Shown: positions 1 to 12,018 of the stretch, in pieces | Numbering within the stretch: position 1 is the stretch's first letter | How the letters are laid out: the number at the start of each line of letters is the position of its first letter | Assembly (NCBI GenBank): GCA_004431415.1 | Contig: QPMI01000178.1 | Location: 1-64,000 of the forward strand | DNA: 64,000 nucleotides | From: Cyanophora paradoxa | Taxonomy: Eukaryota > Glaucocystophyceae > Cyanophorales > Cyanophoraceae | Direction: 5' to 3' | Notes under the pieces: model-generated | The model's database searches: none | What the model saw: the letters and a program-made list of their open reading frames with translations, nothing else | Told to the model about the DNA's origin: nothing | Translations under genes and position numbers: made by a program

Positions 1-1
1 G

Positions 2-3000
2 GGGCGGCTGCGGGAGGAGCTGGCGGCGTCCCTGGAGCGCCTGGACGCCGAGACGGCGGCGCGCCTCGAGGTCGCGACGGCGCTCGCGGCGGCGCTCGGC
101 GAGCGGGAGGCGGCGGCGGCGGCGGCGGACGAGGCGGCCGAGGCGGCGGCGCACGCCGCGCGCGAGGAGGGCGAGGCGGCGCGCGCCGAGCGCGCGGCGC
201 TCATCGACTCGGCGCTAGCTGCGGCCGGCGAGGAGGGCCCCGAGCCGGAGCAGGATCAATCGGTCTCGAGCCGCAGCCTGGCGCTGGATCTCGCAGCGGG
301 GGAGGCGCCGCCCGTGCCCGAGGGCGAGGGGCAGGAGGAGCCGGAAGGCATCGCGCGGCTGAAGGCGGAGCACGCGCGGGCGACGGCGGCGACGGAGGCG
401 AAGGTGGCGAAGGCCAAGGGCCTCATCGCGACCCTGCGGGGCCAGGTGGCCGCCTCCCAGGGGGCCGCCGAGGGCCTCCGGCGGGAGCTCGAGGCGGCGC
501 AGGAGCGCGCCGAGCAGTCGCAGGCGGCGCTCGCGGCGAAGGAAGCCGAGGCCGCGCTGCTGCGGGGCCAGGTCGAGGAGCTCGAGGAGGCCCTCGCGTC
601 GGCGGCGGCGAGGCCGCCGCGCGCGCCGCGGGCGCGGAGGCGGCTGCGGAGGCCGAAGCCGAGTCGCTCCGGGCCGAGCTCGAGGCGGCGCGGGCGCGGC
701 TGGAGGAGCTCCAGGCCTCCAGCGAGGGCGGCGCGCCCAGGACGCCCCGGAGGAAACACAGGCGCTGCGCGAGGAGGCGGCCGCCGCGCGGGCCGAAGCC
801 GAGCAGCTGCGCGGGCGCATCGTATCGCTCGAGGAGTCCCTCGAACAGCACGAGCGTTCCGCGTCGGCGGCGCGGGCGGAGGCGGCGGAGGCGCAGGCCG
901 CGCTGGAGGCGGCGCAGGAGGAGACCGCCGGAGTCGTCGTGGCGGCTGCCGCGGCGCACGCCGAGGCGCAGGCCGAGCTCGGCGCGCTGCGGGAGGCGGC
1001 GGTCGCGGCGGAGGCGGCGGCGGAGCGGATGCGCGCGGATCTGGCGGCGGCCGAGGCGAAGGCTGCGCGGCTTAGGGAGGCGGCGATTTCGGCCGAGGCC
1101 GAAGCGAGCGCGGCGGCGGAGGCGGCGCTGGCGGAGGCGGCAGAGGCCCGTGAGGCGCTCGCGGCCGCCCAAGCCGAGGCGAGCGAGCTGCGGGCGGAGC
1201 TCGAGGCTGCGCGGGCGGCGGCGGCGGCCGGGGCGGGCGAGGCGGCGGCGAAGGCGGCGGAGCAGCACGAGGCACGGATGGCCAAGGCCAAGGCGCTCGT
1301 GATGGGCCTCAGGGAGCAGCTGGCGGGCCGGGAGGCCGAGGCGCAACAGCTGCGGCAGGAGCGCGACGCGGCGAAGGAGCAGGCGGATGCGATGCAGTCG
1401 GCGCTCGAATCCAAGCAGGCGGTGGCGCAGCAGCTGCAGGCCGAGCTGGAGGACGCGAGGGCGGCGCTGGATGCGCGGGCGGCCGAGGTGCAGTCGCGCT
1501 CGATCGCTGTAGACGAGGCGGAGGCGCTGCGGGCCCAGCTGGAGGAGGCGCGGGCGTCGGTCGCGCGAATCGTCGGCGCCGCGAACGAGAAGGTTGCCGC
1601 GGCCGAATCGGAGGCTGAGCAGCTGCGGAAGGCGCTGGCGGCAGCGGAGGCGCGGGCAGGGCGGCTGCGGGAGGCGGCCGAGTCGCTCGAGGCGCAGGCG
1701 GGCGAGGCGGTCAGAGAGGCGCAGGCGGAGGCGGAGCAGCGGCGCGCGGCGGCCGAGGCGGCGGAGCAGCGGGTGCAGGAGCTCGCGTCGCGGCGGAGGC
1801 GGCCCAGACCGAGGCGGGCGAGCTGCGGGCGGAGCTGGAGGCGGCGCGGGCGGCGGCGGCGGCTGGAGCCGGCGAGGCGGCGGCGAAGGCGGCGGAGCAG
1901 CACGAGGCGCGGATGGCCAAGGCCAAGGCGCTCGTGATGAGCCTCAGGGAGCAGCTGGCGGCGTCGCAGGCCGAGGCGCAGCGCCTGAGGGAGGAGGCGG
2001 ACGCGGCCAAGAAGGCGCTGGAGGCGAAGGAGGAGCAGGGGCGGGCGCGGGAAGCCGAGGCGCAGTCCCGCTCCGCCGCCGCCGCCGAAGAGGCCGAGGC
2101 GCTGCGGGCCCAGCTGGAGGAGGCGCGGGCGTCGGTGGCGCGGATCGTCGGCGCCGCCAACGAGCGCCTCGCCGCGGCGACGGGCGACTACGACCGGCTG
2201 GGTGCGGAATTGGAAGCCGCGAAGGCCGAGGCGGCTCGGCTTCGCGCGGAGCTGGAGGCGGCGACGGCGGCGCCGCGGAGGCGGCGCGGGCGGAGCGCCT
2301 GGAGGCGGAGCTGGCGGCCGCGCGGGAGGAGGCCGCACGGAAGTTCGCCGAGCTGCGGGCCGAGCGCGAGGCCGCCGAGGCCGCTGCGCAGGCGGAGGCG
2401 CAGCGGCTTGGCGAGGAGCTCGCTGCGGCGCGGGAGGAAGCTGCGGCCCTGCGCGAGGCGGCGGAGGCGCTGCCGGCGGCGCAGGAGGACGCCGAGCGGC
2501 TTCGGGCGGCGGCGGCGGCGGCGGAGGGCCGCGCGGAAGAGCTGCAGTCCGCCCTCGCCGCGGTCGAGGCGGAGGCCGGGCGGCTGCGCGACGAGGCGGC
2601 AGAGGTGGCGGGCCGCGAGGCGCAGCTTCAATCCGCCCTCGCCGCGGCCGAGGCAGAGGCAGGACGCCTTCACGAGGAGGCGGCGGCGGCGCGGGCCGAA
2701 GCCGAGCAGCTGCGCGGGCGCATCGTATCGCTCGAGGAGTCCCTCGGGCAGCACGAGCGCTCCGCGGCGGCGGCGGCGGCGGCGGCAGAGGCCGGCGAGG
2801 CGGCGGCCGAGGCGGGACAGCTGAAGGAGAAGATGCGGCAGCTGGCGGGCCGCTACAAGGCGCTGCGGGAGGAGCGCGACCAGCTCGCCGCGAGGGCGGC
2901 GGAGGCTTCGGCGGCGCTCGAGGCGGCGAACGCGGAGGCGGAGCGCCAGCGGGCGGAGGCGGCGGCCGCCTCCGAGAAGCGTGCAGAGGAGCTGGCGGCG

Positions 3001-6000
3001 GCGGCGGCAGAGGCGCAGGCGGAGGCGGCAGAGGCGCGGGCAGCGGCGCGCCGGCTGGAGGCCAAGCTGGAGGACGCCGAGGCGGGCCTCGCGGCCGCTC
3101 GCGGCCAGGGCGACGCCCTGCGGGCCGAGCTGGCGGCAGCGGAGGCGCGGGCGGCGCGGCTGCGGGAGGCGGCCGAGTCGCTCGAGGCGCAGGCGGGCGA
3201 GGCGGTCAGAGAGGCGCAGGCGGAGGCGGAGCAGCGGCGCGCGGCGGCCGAGGCGGCGGAGCAGCGGGTGCAGGAGCTCGCGGTCGCGGCGGAGGCGGCC
3301 CAGACCGAGGCGGGCGAGCTGCGGGCGGAGCTGGAGGCGGCGCGGGCGGCGGCGGCGGCTGGAGCCGGCGAGGCGGCGGCGAAGGCGGCGGAGCAGCACG
3401 AGGCGCGGATGGCCAAGGCCAAGGCGCTCGTGATGAGCCTCAGGGAGCAGCTGGCGGCGTCGCAGGCCGAGGCGCAGCGCCTGAGGGAGGAGGCGGACGC
3501 GGCCAAGAAGGCGCTGGAGGCGAAGGAGGAGCAGGGGCGGGCGCGGGAAGCCGAGGCGCAGTCCCGCTCCGCCGCCGCCGCCGAAGAGGCCGAGGCGCTG
3601 CGGGCCCAGCTGGAGGAGGCGCGGGCGTCGGTGGCGCGGATCGTCGGCGCCGCCAACGAGCGCCTCGCCGCGGCGACGGGCGACTACGACCGGCTGGGTG
3701 CGGAATTGGAAGCCGCGAAGGCCGAGGCGGCTCGGCTTCGCGCGGAGCTGGAGGCGGCGACGGCGGCGGCCGCGGAGGCGGCGCGGGCGGAGCGCCTGGA
3801 GGCGGAGCTGGCGGCCGCGCGGGAGGAGGCCGCACGGAAGTTCGCCGAGCTGCGGGCCGAGCGCGAGGCCGCCGAGGCCGCTGCGCAGGCGGAGGCGCAG
3901 CGGCTTGGCGAGGAGCTCGCTGCGGCGCGGGAGGAAGCTGCGGCCCTGCGCGAGGCGGCGGAGGCGCTGCCGGCGGCGCAGGAGGACGCCGAGCGGCTTC
4001 GGGCGGCGGCGGCGGCGGCGGAGGGCCGCGCGGAAGAGCTGCAGTCCGCCCTCGCCGCGGTCGAGGCGGAGGCCGGGCGGCTGCGCGACGAGGCGGCAGA
4101 GGTGGCGGGCCGCGAGGCGCAGCTTCAATCCGCCCTCGCCGCGGCCGAGGCAGAGGCAGGACGCCTTCACGAGGAGGCGGCGGCGGCGCGGGCCGAAGCC
4201 GAGCAGCTGCGCGGGCGCATCGTATCGCTCGAGGAGTCCCTCGGGCAGCACGAGCGCTCCGCGGCGGCGGCGGCGGCGGCGGCAGAGGCCGGCGAGGCGG
4301 CGGCCGAGGCGGGACAGCTGAAGGAGAAGATGCGGCAGCTGGCGGGCCGCTACAAGGCGCTGCGGGAGGAGCGCGACCAGCTCGCCGCGAGGGCGGCGGA
4401 GGCTTCGGCGGCGCTCGAGGCGGCGAACGCGGAGGCGGAGCGCCAGCGGGCGGAGGCGGCGGCCGCCTCCGAGAAGCGTGCAGAGGAGCTGGCGGCGGCG
4501 GCGGCAGAGGCGCAGGCGGAGGCGGCAGAGGCGCGGGCAGCGGCGCGCCGGCTGGAGGCCAAGCTGGAGGACGCCGAGGCGGGCCTCGCGGCCGCTCGCG
4601 GCCAGGGCGACGCCCTGCGGGCCGAGCTGGCGGCAGCGGAGGCGCGGGCGGCGCGGCTGCGGGAGGCGGCCGAGTCGCTCGAGGCGCAGGCGGGCGAGGC
4701 GGTCAGAGAGGCGCAGGCGGAGGCGGAGCAGCGGCGCGCGGCGGCCGAGGCGGCGGAGCAGCGGGTGCAGGAGCTCGCGGTCGCGGCGGAGGCGGCCCAG
4801 ACCGAGGCGGGCGAGCTGCGGGCGGAGCTGGAGGCGGCGCGGGCGGCGGCGGCGGCTGGAGCCGGCGAGGCGGCGGCGAAGGCGGCGGAGCAGCACGAGG
4901 CGCGGATGGCCAAGGCCAAGGCGCTCGTGATGAGCCTCAGGGAGCAGCTGGCGGCGTCGCAGGCCGAGGCGCAGCGCCTGAGGGAGGAGGCGGACGCGGC
5001 CAAGAAGGCGCTGGAGGCGAAGGAGGAGCAGGGGCGGGCGCGGGAAGCCGAGGCGCAGTCCCGCTCCGCCGCCGCCGCCGAAGAGGCCGAGGCGCTGCGG
5101 GCCCAGCTGGAGGAGGCGCGGGCGTCGGTGGCGCGGATCGTCGGCGCCGCCAACGAGCGCCTCGCCGCGGCGACGGGCGACTACGACCGGCTGGGTGCGG
5201 AATTGGAAGCCGCGAAGGCCGAGGCGGCTCGGCTTCGCGCGGAGCTGGAGGCGGCGACGGCGGCGGCCGCGGAGGCGGCGCGGCGGAGCGCCTGGAGGCG
5301 GAGCTGGCGGCCGCGCGGGAGGAGGCCGCACGGAAGTTCGCCGAGCTGCGGGCCGAGCGCGAGGCCGCCGAGGCCGCTGCGCAGGCGGAGGCGCAGCGGC
5401 TTGGCGAGGAGCTCGCTGCGGCGCGGGAGGAAGCTGCGGCCCTGCGCGAGGCGGCGGAGGCGCTGCCGGCGGCGCAGGAGGACGCCGAGCGGCTTCGGGC
5501 GGCGGCGGCGGCGGCGGAGGGCCGCGCGGAAGAGCTGCAGTCCGCCCTCGCCGCGGTCGAGGCGGAGGCCGGGCGGCTGCGCGACGAGGCGGCAGAGGTG
5601 GCGGGCCGCGAGGCGCAGCTTCAATCCGCCCTCGCCGCGGCCGAGGCAGAGGCAGGACGCCTTCACGAGGAGGCGGCGGCGGCGCGGGCCGAAGCCGAGC
5701 AGCTGCGCGGCGCATCGTATCGCTCGAGGAGTCCCTCGGGCAGCACGAGCGCTCCGCGGCGGCGGCGGCGGCGGCGGCAGAGGCCGGCGAGGCGGCGGCC
5801 GAGGCGGGACAGCTGAAGGAGAAGATGCGGCAGCTGGCGGGCCGCTACAAGGCGCTGCGGGAGGAGCGCGACCAGCTCGCCGCGAGGGCGGCGGAGGCTT
5901 CGGCGGCGCTCGAGGCGGCGAACGCGGAGGCGGAGCGCCAGCGGGCGGAGGCGGCGGCCGCCTCCGAGAAGCGTGCAGAGGAGCTGGCGGCGGCGGCGGC

Positions 6001-9000
6001 AGAGGCGCAGGCGGAGGCGGCAGAGGCGCGGGCAGCGGCGCGCCGGCTGGAGGCCAAGCTGGAGGACGCCGAGGCGGGCCTCGCGGCCGCTCGCGGCCAG
6101 GGCGACGCCCTGCGGGCCGAGCTGGCGGCAGCGGAGGCGCGGGCGGCGCGGCTGCGGGAGGCGGCCGAGTCGCTCGAGGCACAGGCGGGCGAGGCGGTCA
6201 GAGAGGCGCAGGCGGAGGCGGAGCAGCGGCGCGCGGCGGCCGAGGCGGCGGAGCAGCGGGCGCAGGAGCTCGCGGCCGCGGCGGAAGCGGCTCAAACTGA
6301 GGCGAGCGAGCTCCGGGCCGAGCTGGAGGCGGCGCGGGCGGCGCTCGAGGCGCGGGCGGTCGAGGTGCAGTCGCGCTCGATCGCCGCAGACGAGGCGGAG
6401 GCGCTGCGGGCCCAGCTGGAGGAGGCGCGGGCGTCCGTCGCGCGGATCGTCGGCGCCGCGAACGAGAAGGTTGCCACGGCCGAATCGGAGGCCGAGCGGC
6501 TGCGGGAGGCGCTGGCGGCGGCGGAGGCGCGGGCAGGGCGGCTGCGGGAAGCGGCCGAGTCGCTCGAGGCGCAGGCGGGCGAGGCGGTCAGAGAGGCGCA
6601 GGCGGAGGCGGAGCAGCGGCGCGCGGCAGCGGAGGCGGCGCTGGCGGAGGCGGCGGAGGCCCGCGAGGCGCTCGTGGTCGCCCAAACCGAGGCGAGCGAG
6701 CTGCGGGCGGAGCTGGAGGCGGCGCGGGCGGCTGCAGCCGCCGGGGCGGGCGAGGCGGCGGCGAAGGCGGCGGAGCAGCACGAGGCGCGGATGGCCAAGG
6801 CCAAGGCGCTCGTAATGGGCCTCAGGGAGCAGCTGGCGGGCCGGGAAGCCGAGGCGCAGCAGCTGCGGCAGGAGCGCGACGCGGCAAAGGAGCAGGCGGA
6901 GGCGATGCGGCAGGCCCTCGAATCCAAGCAGGCGGAGGCGCAGCAGCTGCAGGCCGAGCTGGAGGACGCGCGGGCGGCGCTCGAGGCGCGGGCGGCCGAG
7001 CGCGACGCGGCGAAGGAGGAGCTTGCGCGGAGCGAGGCCGCGGCGGGCGAGCTTCGCGGCCTGCTCGAGTCCGCGAGGCGTGAAGCCGCGTCCGGCTCCA
7101 CGTCCGCCGCGGAGGAGGCGGAGAGGCTCCGGGCCCAGCTGGAGGAGGCGCGGGCGTCGGTCGCGCGGATCGTTGGCGCCGCCAACGAGAAGGTGACCGC
7201 GGCGCAGGCCGAGGCGCAGCGGCTCGGCGAGGAGCTCGCGGCGGCGCGGGAGGAGGCCGTCGCCCACCGGGAGGCTGGGGAGCGGCTCCAGGCTGCAGCG
7301 AAGGCCGCGCAGGCGGACGCCGGCGAGCTCCGCGCGCAGCTGGAGGCAGCCAAGGCAGCGGCCGCAGATGCGGCGGACGCTGGGCGTTTGGAGTCGGAAT
7401 TGGAGGCCGAGAAGGCCGAGGCGGGTCGGCTGCGCGCGGAGCTGGAGGCGGCGAAGGCGGCGGCTGCGGAGGCGGCGCGGGCAGAGCGCCTGGAGGCGGA
7501 GCTGGCCGCCGCGCGCGAGGACGCCGGCCGGAAGTTCGCCGAGCTGCGGGCAGCGGCGCAGGAGGAGGCCGAGCAGCTGCGGGCGGCGGCGGCGACGGCG
7601 GAGGGCCGCACAGCAGAGCTGCAGTCCGCCCTCGCCGCGGCCGAGGCGGAGGCCGGGCGCCTGCGCGACGAGGTCGCGGCGGCGCGGACCGAAACGGAAA
7701 AGGCGGCGGGGGCGCTCCGGGCGGAGCTGGAAGAGGCGCGGGCCGCCGCCGAAGTCGCCGCCGGCGACGCGGCGGAGCGGCTGGCGGCGGCGCAGGCGGA
7801 GGCGGAGCGGCTGCGGGAGGCGCTGGCGGCGGCGCGGGCCGAGGCGGCGGAGCTCCAGGGGCGGCTGGAGGCGCGGGAGCGCGAGGCGGGCGTGCCCGGC
7901 GAGGCGGAGCAGCTTCGGGAGCAGGTCCAGCAGCTCGCCGGCCGCTGCGAGGCGCTCCGCGAGGAGCGCGAGCAGCTGGCGGCGCGGGCGGCGGAGGCCG
8001 CGGCGGCGCTGGAGGCGGCGCAGGGGGCGGCGGCGGGCCTGCGGGACGAGCTGGCGTCGGCGAGGCAGGAGGCGGGCGAGGCGCGGGCCGGGGAGCAGGC
8101 GCAGCAGGCGGTGGCGGAGAAGCTGCGGGAGGAGCTGCAGTCGGCGCTGGCGCAGCTCGCCGCGCGGCGCGCCATCCCGCGCTCGCCCTCGACGCCCTCG
8201 CCCCGGCCGCCTCGCCCCCGACGCCGGCGACGGAGGCGGCGCGGGCCGAGGAGGGCGCCGAGCGCTCGGAGGAGCTGACGCGGGCGGCGAGCGCGCGGGC
8301 GGAGGACCTGCGGGCGCGGCTGGCGGCGGCGCGGGCGGCGCGCGAGGCGGCCGAGGCGTCCCTGGAGGAGCACCGCGCCGCCGCGCTGGTGCTCGAGGGC
8401 GAGGTGAGTGGGGGCGATCGCGAGGGCCCGGTGGCGCCCCGCGGCCGGCCTGACGCCCGCCCGCCCGCCCGCCCGCCCGCCGCAGCTCGCGCGGCAGGAG
8501 ATGGCGCTGCGCGAGGAGCGTGCGGCCGTCGAGCGCGCCGCGGCGGAGCGCGCGGCGCTGCTGGAGCGCGCGGCGGCGGCGCGGGCGCAGCTGGAGGGCA
8601 GCGCCGGCGAGGCGGAGCGCGCGGCCGGGGAGGCGGCGGCGGCGGCGGCGGCGCTGGCGGAGCTGCAGGCGCGGCTGGAGGAGCGGAACGGGGCGCTGAT
8701 GTCGGTGGCGGCGGAGCGGGAGGCGCTGGAGGCGCGCCTCGCGGCGCTGCGGGCCTCGTGCGCGCAGGCAGAGGCCGCCATCGACGAGGCCGGCCGCGGC
8801 CGCTCCGCCTCGAGGCCGAGGCCGCCGAGGCGGAGGCCAAGTTCGCCAAGCTCCAGGCCCGCCCGCCCGCCCGCCCGCCAGCGCCCCTGCACCCGCCCGG
8901 CCTGATCGCCCGGCGCGCGCAGGAGGAGCTGGCGGCGGCGGCGGCGCGGAAGAAGCCGCTGGACGAGCGGCTCGCGAAGCTGCGGGCGGCGGTCGGGCAC

Positions 9001-9462
9001 CAGACCGAGATCCGCACGCTCCTGCTCGCCCAGATCCGCGCCGCCGACTCCCAGGCGAGCCCCTGTCGCTTCTCGCGCCTCCGGCTCCGCTCTACTTTCG
9101 GGCTCGCCTCTGAGTCCGCGGCAGGCGGCGGAGAAGGAGGCGGCGCTGCGGGACGCGGAGGCGGCGGCGGAGGCGGCGGCGGAGGAGCTGCGCCGGCGCG
9201 AGGCGCAGCTGCGCGAGGCGGCCGAGCTGCAGCGGGCGCAGCGGGCGCGGGCGGAGGCGGCGGCGGCGGAGGCGGAGCGGCGCGGGGCGGAGCTGGCGGA
9301 GGTGCGGCGGCAGGTGGAGGCGGGGCGCCAGAAGGAGGAGCGCCTCCTCGCCCTGAAGGTCGCCCACGAGAAGGAGCTCCAGGCCGCCGCGGCGAGCTCG
9401 AGCGCCAGGGCTCCGCCGCCGCCGAGCTCGCCGCCGCCGTCGCCGCGCTGCGGGCCCGCCTC

Positions 9463-9509
<47 letters not shown>

Positions 9510-11785
9510 GGGCGGGGCGGGCGGGGCGGGGCCGGCGCCGCTGGCGGACGAGGCGACGCTGCGGGCAGAAAAGGTGGCGCTCGAGCAGCAGCTCGAGGCG
9601 CAGCGGGCGCTGGTGGCGCGCCAGCGCGAGGAGAACGGGCGCCTGCGCGAGGCGAACGGGCGGACGCGGGACGCGGTGACGCGCGGCGCCCGCGAGCTGC
9701 TCGCCCTCTGCCGCGCCGGCGCCCCCCTCGCCGACGACGCAGTGCGCCCCGCCCCACCGGGCGGAGTGAGGGCAGCGCCGGGGCTGAACTTTCGGCGCAG
9801 GCGTCGCTGGAGTCGCTGCAGGCGGCGGTGGAGGGGACGCGGCGGCAGGTCGCCGGCGAGCTCGCCGAGGCCCGCCGGGAAGCCGCCGCCGCCCGCGCCG
9901 CCGCCGGCGAGGCGGCCGCCGGCCTCGCCGCCGCCGAGGGCCGCGCCGCCGAGCTTGCGGCGCAGCTCGACGCGCTGCGGGCCGAGTCCGGCGACGCGCT
10001 GCAGCAGCGCGCCGCGCTGCGCGCGCAGCTCGACGCCGCCTCTTCGGACCTCCGTGCCGCCAACGCGGTGCCGCCCGCCCGCCCCGCCTCGCCCTACCCG
10101 CCCTCCGCCCCGCCGATCCCCTACGTAGGCGCTCGCGGAACTGAACGCGGCGTGGGCCTCGCACCGCGCGGCCCTCGAGGAGGAGGCGAGCAGAAGCCCC
10201 GCCCTGGCCCCGCCACGGGCGCCGCACGCTGACGCGGGGCGGGCCGGGCCGCAGGTGAACGGGCTGCTGGAGCGGCTGGCGCCGCACCTGCCGCCCCTCT
10301 CGCAGCTCGACATGCTCGCCCCGCCGCCGGGGCGCCCCGAGCCCCGCGGGGCCGACCAGGAGGCCTTCCTCGCCTCCCGCACCCTCGGCCAGGTCCCCCC
10401 CGCCCGCCCCCTCCCTCCCGCCCGCCCGCCCCGCCGACGCCGGCGCCACAGGTGCGGGCCTGCGGCGGCTGCGGGCGGCGCTCGAGATCGCTCTGGTGGG
10501 GCGCGAGGCGGAGCGCGCGCAGGCGGCCGCCCACTCCGCCTCCCTCGAGCAGCAGGCGCGCCCCCGCCCCGCGCCCCGCGCCCCGGCCCGGCGTCAGCCG
10601 ACGGCCCTCGCGCAGGTGCACGAGCTGCAGCGGCGGCTGCGGGAGGCGGCGGCGCAGGGCGAGCGCCTCGCGGCGGAGGCCGCCCGCGCCGCGCAGCGCT
10701 ACGAGGCCGCCCTCGCCGCCCTCGCCCAGGCCCGCCCCGCCCCGCCCCGCCCGCCGGCCCCGCCCCCCGCCCTCACGCCGCGCAGGAGAAGGAGGAGCTG
10801 CGGGCGCTGGCGGAGGCGCACACGCGGCGGGCGGAGCGGATGGAGGGCTGGAGCCGCTGGCGGCTGCAGAAGCTGACGACGGAGGAGGGGGCGCGGGAGC
10901 TGCGGGGGGCGGCGGAGGAGCCGGCGCTGGCGGCGCGGTGCGAGGCGGTGGCAGAGGCGGTGCGGGGTCTGCTGCTGGAGCGCTGCGCGCCGGAGGCGGC
11001 CGGCCCGGGCCTCGACTTTTACGCCTCCCTCACCGCCGACAACGTCCTCCTCGACGACCAGGCCCGCCCCGCCCCGCCCCGCCCCGCCCCGCCCCGCCGA
11101 GCTGAGCCGCGGGCGGCAGGTTCGGTCGCTGGTGCGGGCGTGGGTGCAGAACGGCGAGCTGGCGCGGCGCTACGGCAGCGAGGTGCGCCCCGCCCCGCCC
11201 GCCCCCGCCCCGCCCGGGGCCCGCCGGCGCCGACGCGGCGGACAGGTCGCGTCGCTCGTCGACGAGGCGGCCCGCCCGCCGCCGCCCGCGCCGGCCTCCC
11301 CTCGAGCCCGCCCCCGCCGCCCCCGCGGCGCTCGCGGCGCCGCTGGCCCCGTCCCGCCGCCCGCCGCCCGACCCCGGCGGCCGCTTCGGCCCGGCCCCCT
11401 CCCCTCCTCCCGCGCCGGAGTCGCCCGGGCGGCACCGGCGGCCGCCGCGCAGCTCCCGCCGCGGGGCGCGCCCGCGCCTCCTGCGCCCGTCTCGGCGCCC
11501 CACGCCTCCTCCTCCTCTTCCTCCTCCTCTCCCGCGGCCGCGCCGGTGGTCCGCAGCGCGTCGAGCACTCACATCGCGGGCGCCGCGGGGGCGCAGGGCC
11601 CCGCTCGCCGGGCGCCGGGCCGCGCCCCTCGGGCGAGCGGCCGCGGCCGCCCCCCGTGGCGGTGCGGATCCGGCCCGGCTCTCCCCCGCCGAAGCCCCCG
11701 TCCCGACGGCCCTCGAACCCCTGATCGGGGCCCGATTCCGGGACATGTACAAGAGACCGTAGGACATCGCCCCTGTACTTTTTAG
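2..11785 (+). CDS. Giant Ala/Glu/Arg-rich coiled-coil protein, 5' end missing, multi-exon
   Basis: Almost the whole product is long alpha-helical coiled coil, with endless patterns such as LRAELEAARAAA and EEARASVARIVGAANE, resembling golgin, myosin-tail or cytoskeletal scaffold proteins; no catalytic domain is seen. The frame is open from base 2, so the start lies outside the window. Up to about 8400 it is one very long exon region containing three 1,497-bp tandem repeats. After that come short introns: 8404-8485 (GT-AG), 8857-8922, 9055-9124, 9742-9800, 10068-10128, 10186-10254, 10556-10615, 10730-10785, 11062-11119 and 11183-11245, six of them GC-AG. A 14-Gln tract is encoded at 9466-9507. 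The last helical segments (10786-11182) are followed by a Pro/Ala/Ser-rich tail, whose end is uncertain (stop at 11724 or 11785 by frame). About ten single-base losses are needed to hold the frame. Role inferred only: structural scaffold. Confidence 0.7.
1640..6265 (+). repeat. Three tandem copies of a 1,497-bp (499-codon) coding repeat
   Basis: Copies lie at about 1640-3136, 3137-4633 and 4634-6128, followed by a partial fourth to about 6265. Landmarks recur at a spacing of 1,497 bp, e.g. the block encoding ARMAKAKALVMSLREQ at about 1907, 3403 and 4900. In the lines I compared the copies differ only by single missing bases: copy 1 lacks a G near 1786 and near 2271, copy 3 lacks a G near 5283 and near 5707. 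Copy 2 is intact at all four places. The unit is divisible by three, so each copy adds 499 residues of coiled coil. More diverged related blocks flank the array (about 800-1640 and 6300-7900). Confidence 0.9.
9466..9507 (+). repeat. (CAG)14 microsatellite encoding polyglutamine
   Basis: Fourteen uninterrupted CAG triplets in the frame of the coiled-coil gene, giving a 14-Gln run after ...RARLE. Pure CAG tracts are prone to length change. Confidence 0.95.
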
Positions 11786-12018
11786 CCAGTGACAGGAACC
11801 GCCGGACCCGCGCCGCGGCGCTAGTTCTGGCAGCATGACTTTCGTTTTTCCAGTGTGCATCTAGATATCGCAGTGTACAGTCGTAATGAGCAGTTCTGAC
11901 GATCATGAGCATGCGTAGCTGCTTCCTCAAGGGCCAGTTTGCAACTCCACCGGTACCGGGGTACCGCGCTGCCAGGTTGTGGGAGCGGGGCTCGCGGCGC
12001 CCGCTGCGCCCGGGCGCG

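Noticed and set aside
2188-5715. Long antisense open frame (over 1,100 codons) and other long frames opposite the coiled-coil gene
   Set aside because: They arise from GC-rich codon periodicity and the tandem repeat. The antisense products are Arg/Leu/Pro low complexity that repeat every 499 codons and resemble no protein.
6292-10449. 1,385-codon antisense frame
   Set aside because: It spans the sense introns without respecting them and has only Ala/Ser/Arg-rich text. The sense strand has clear coiled coil and splice sites.
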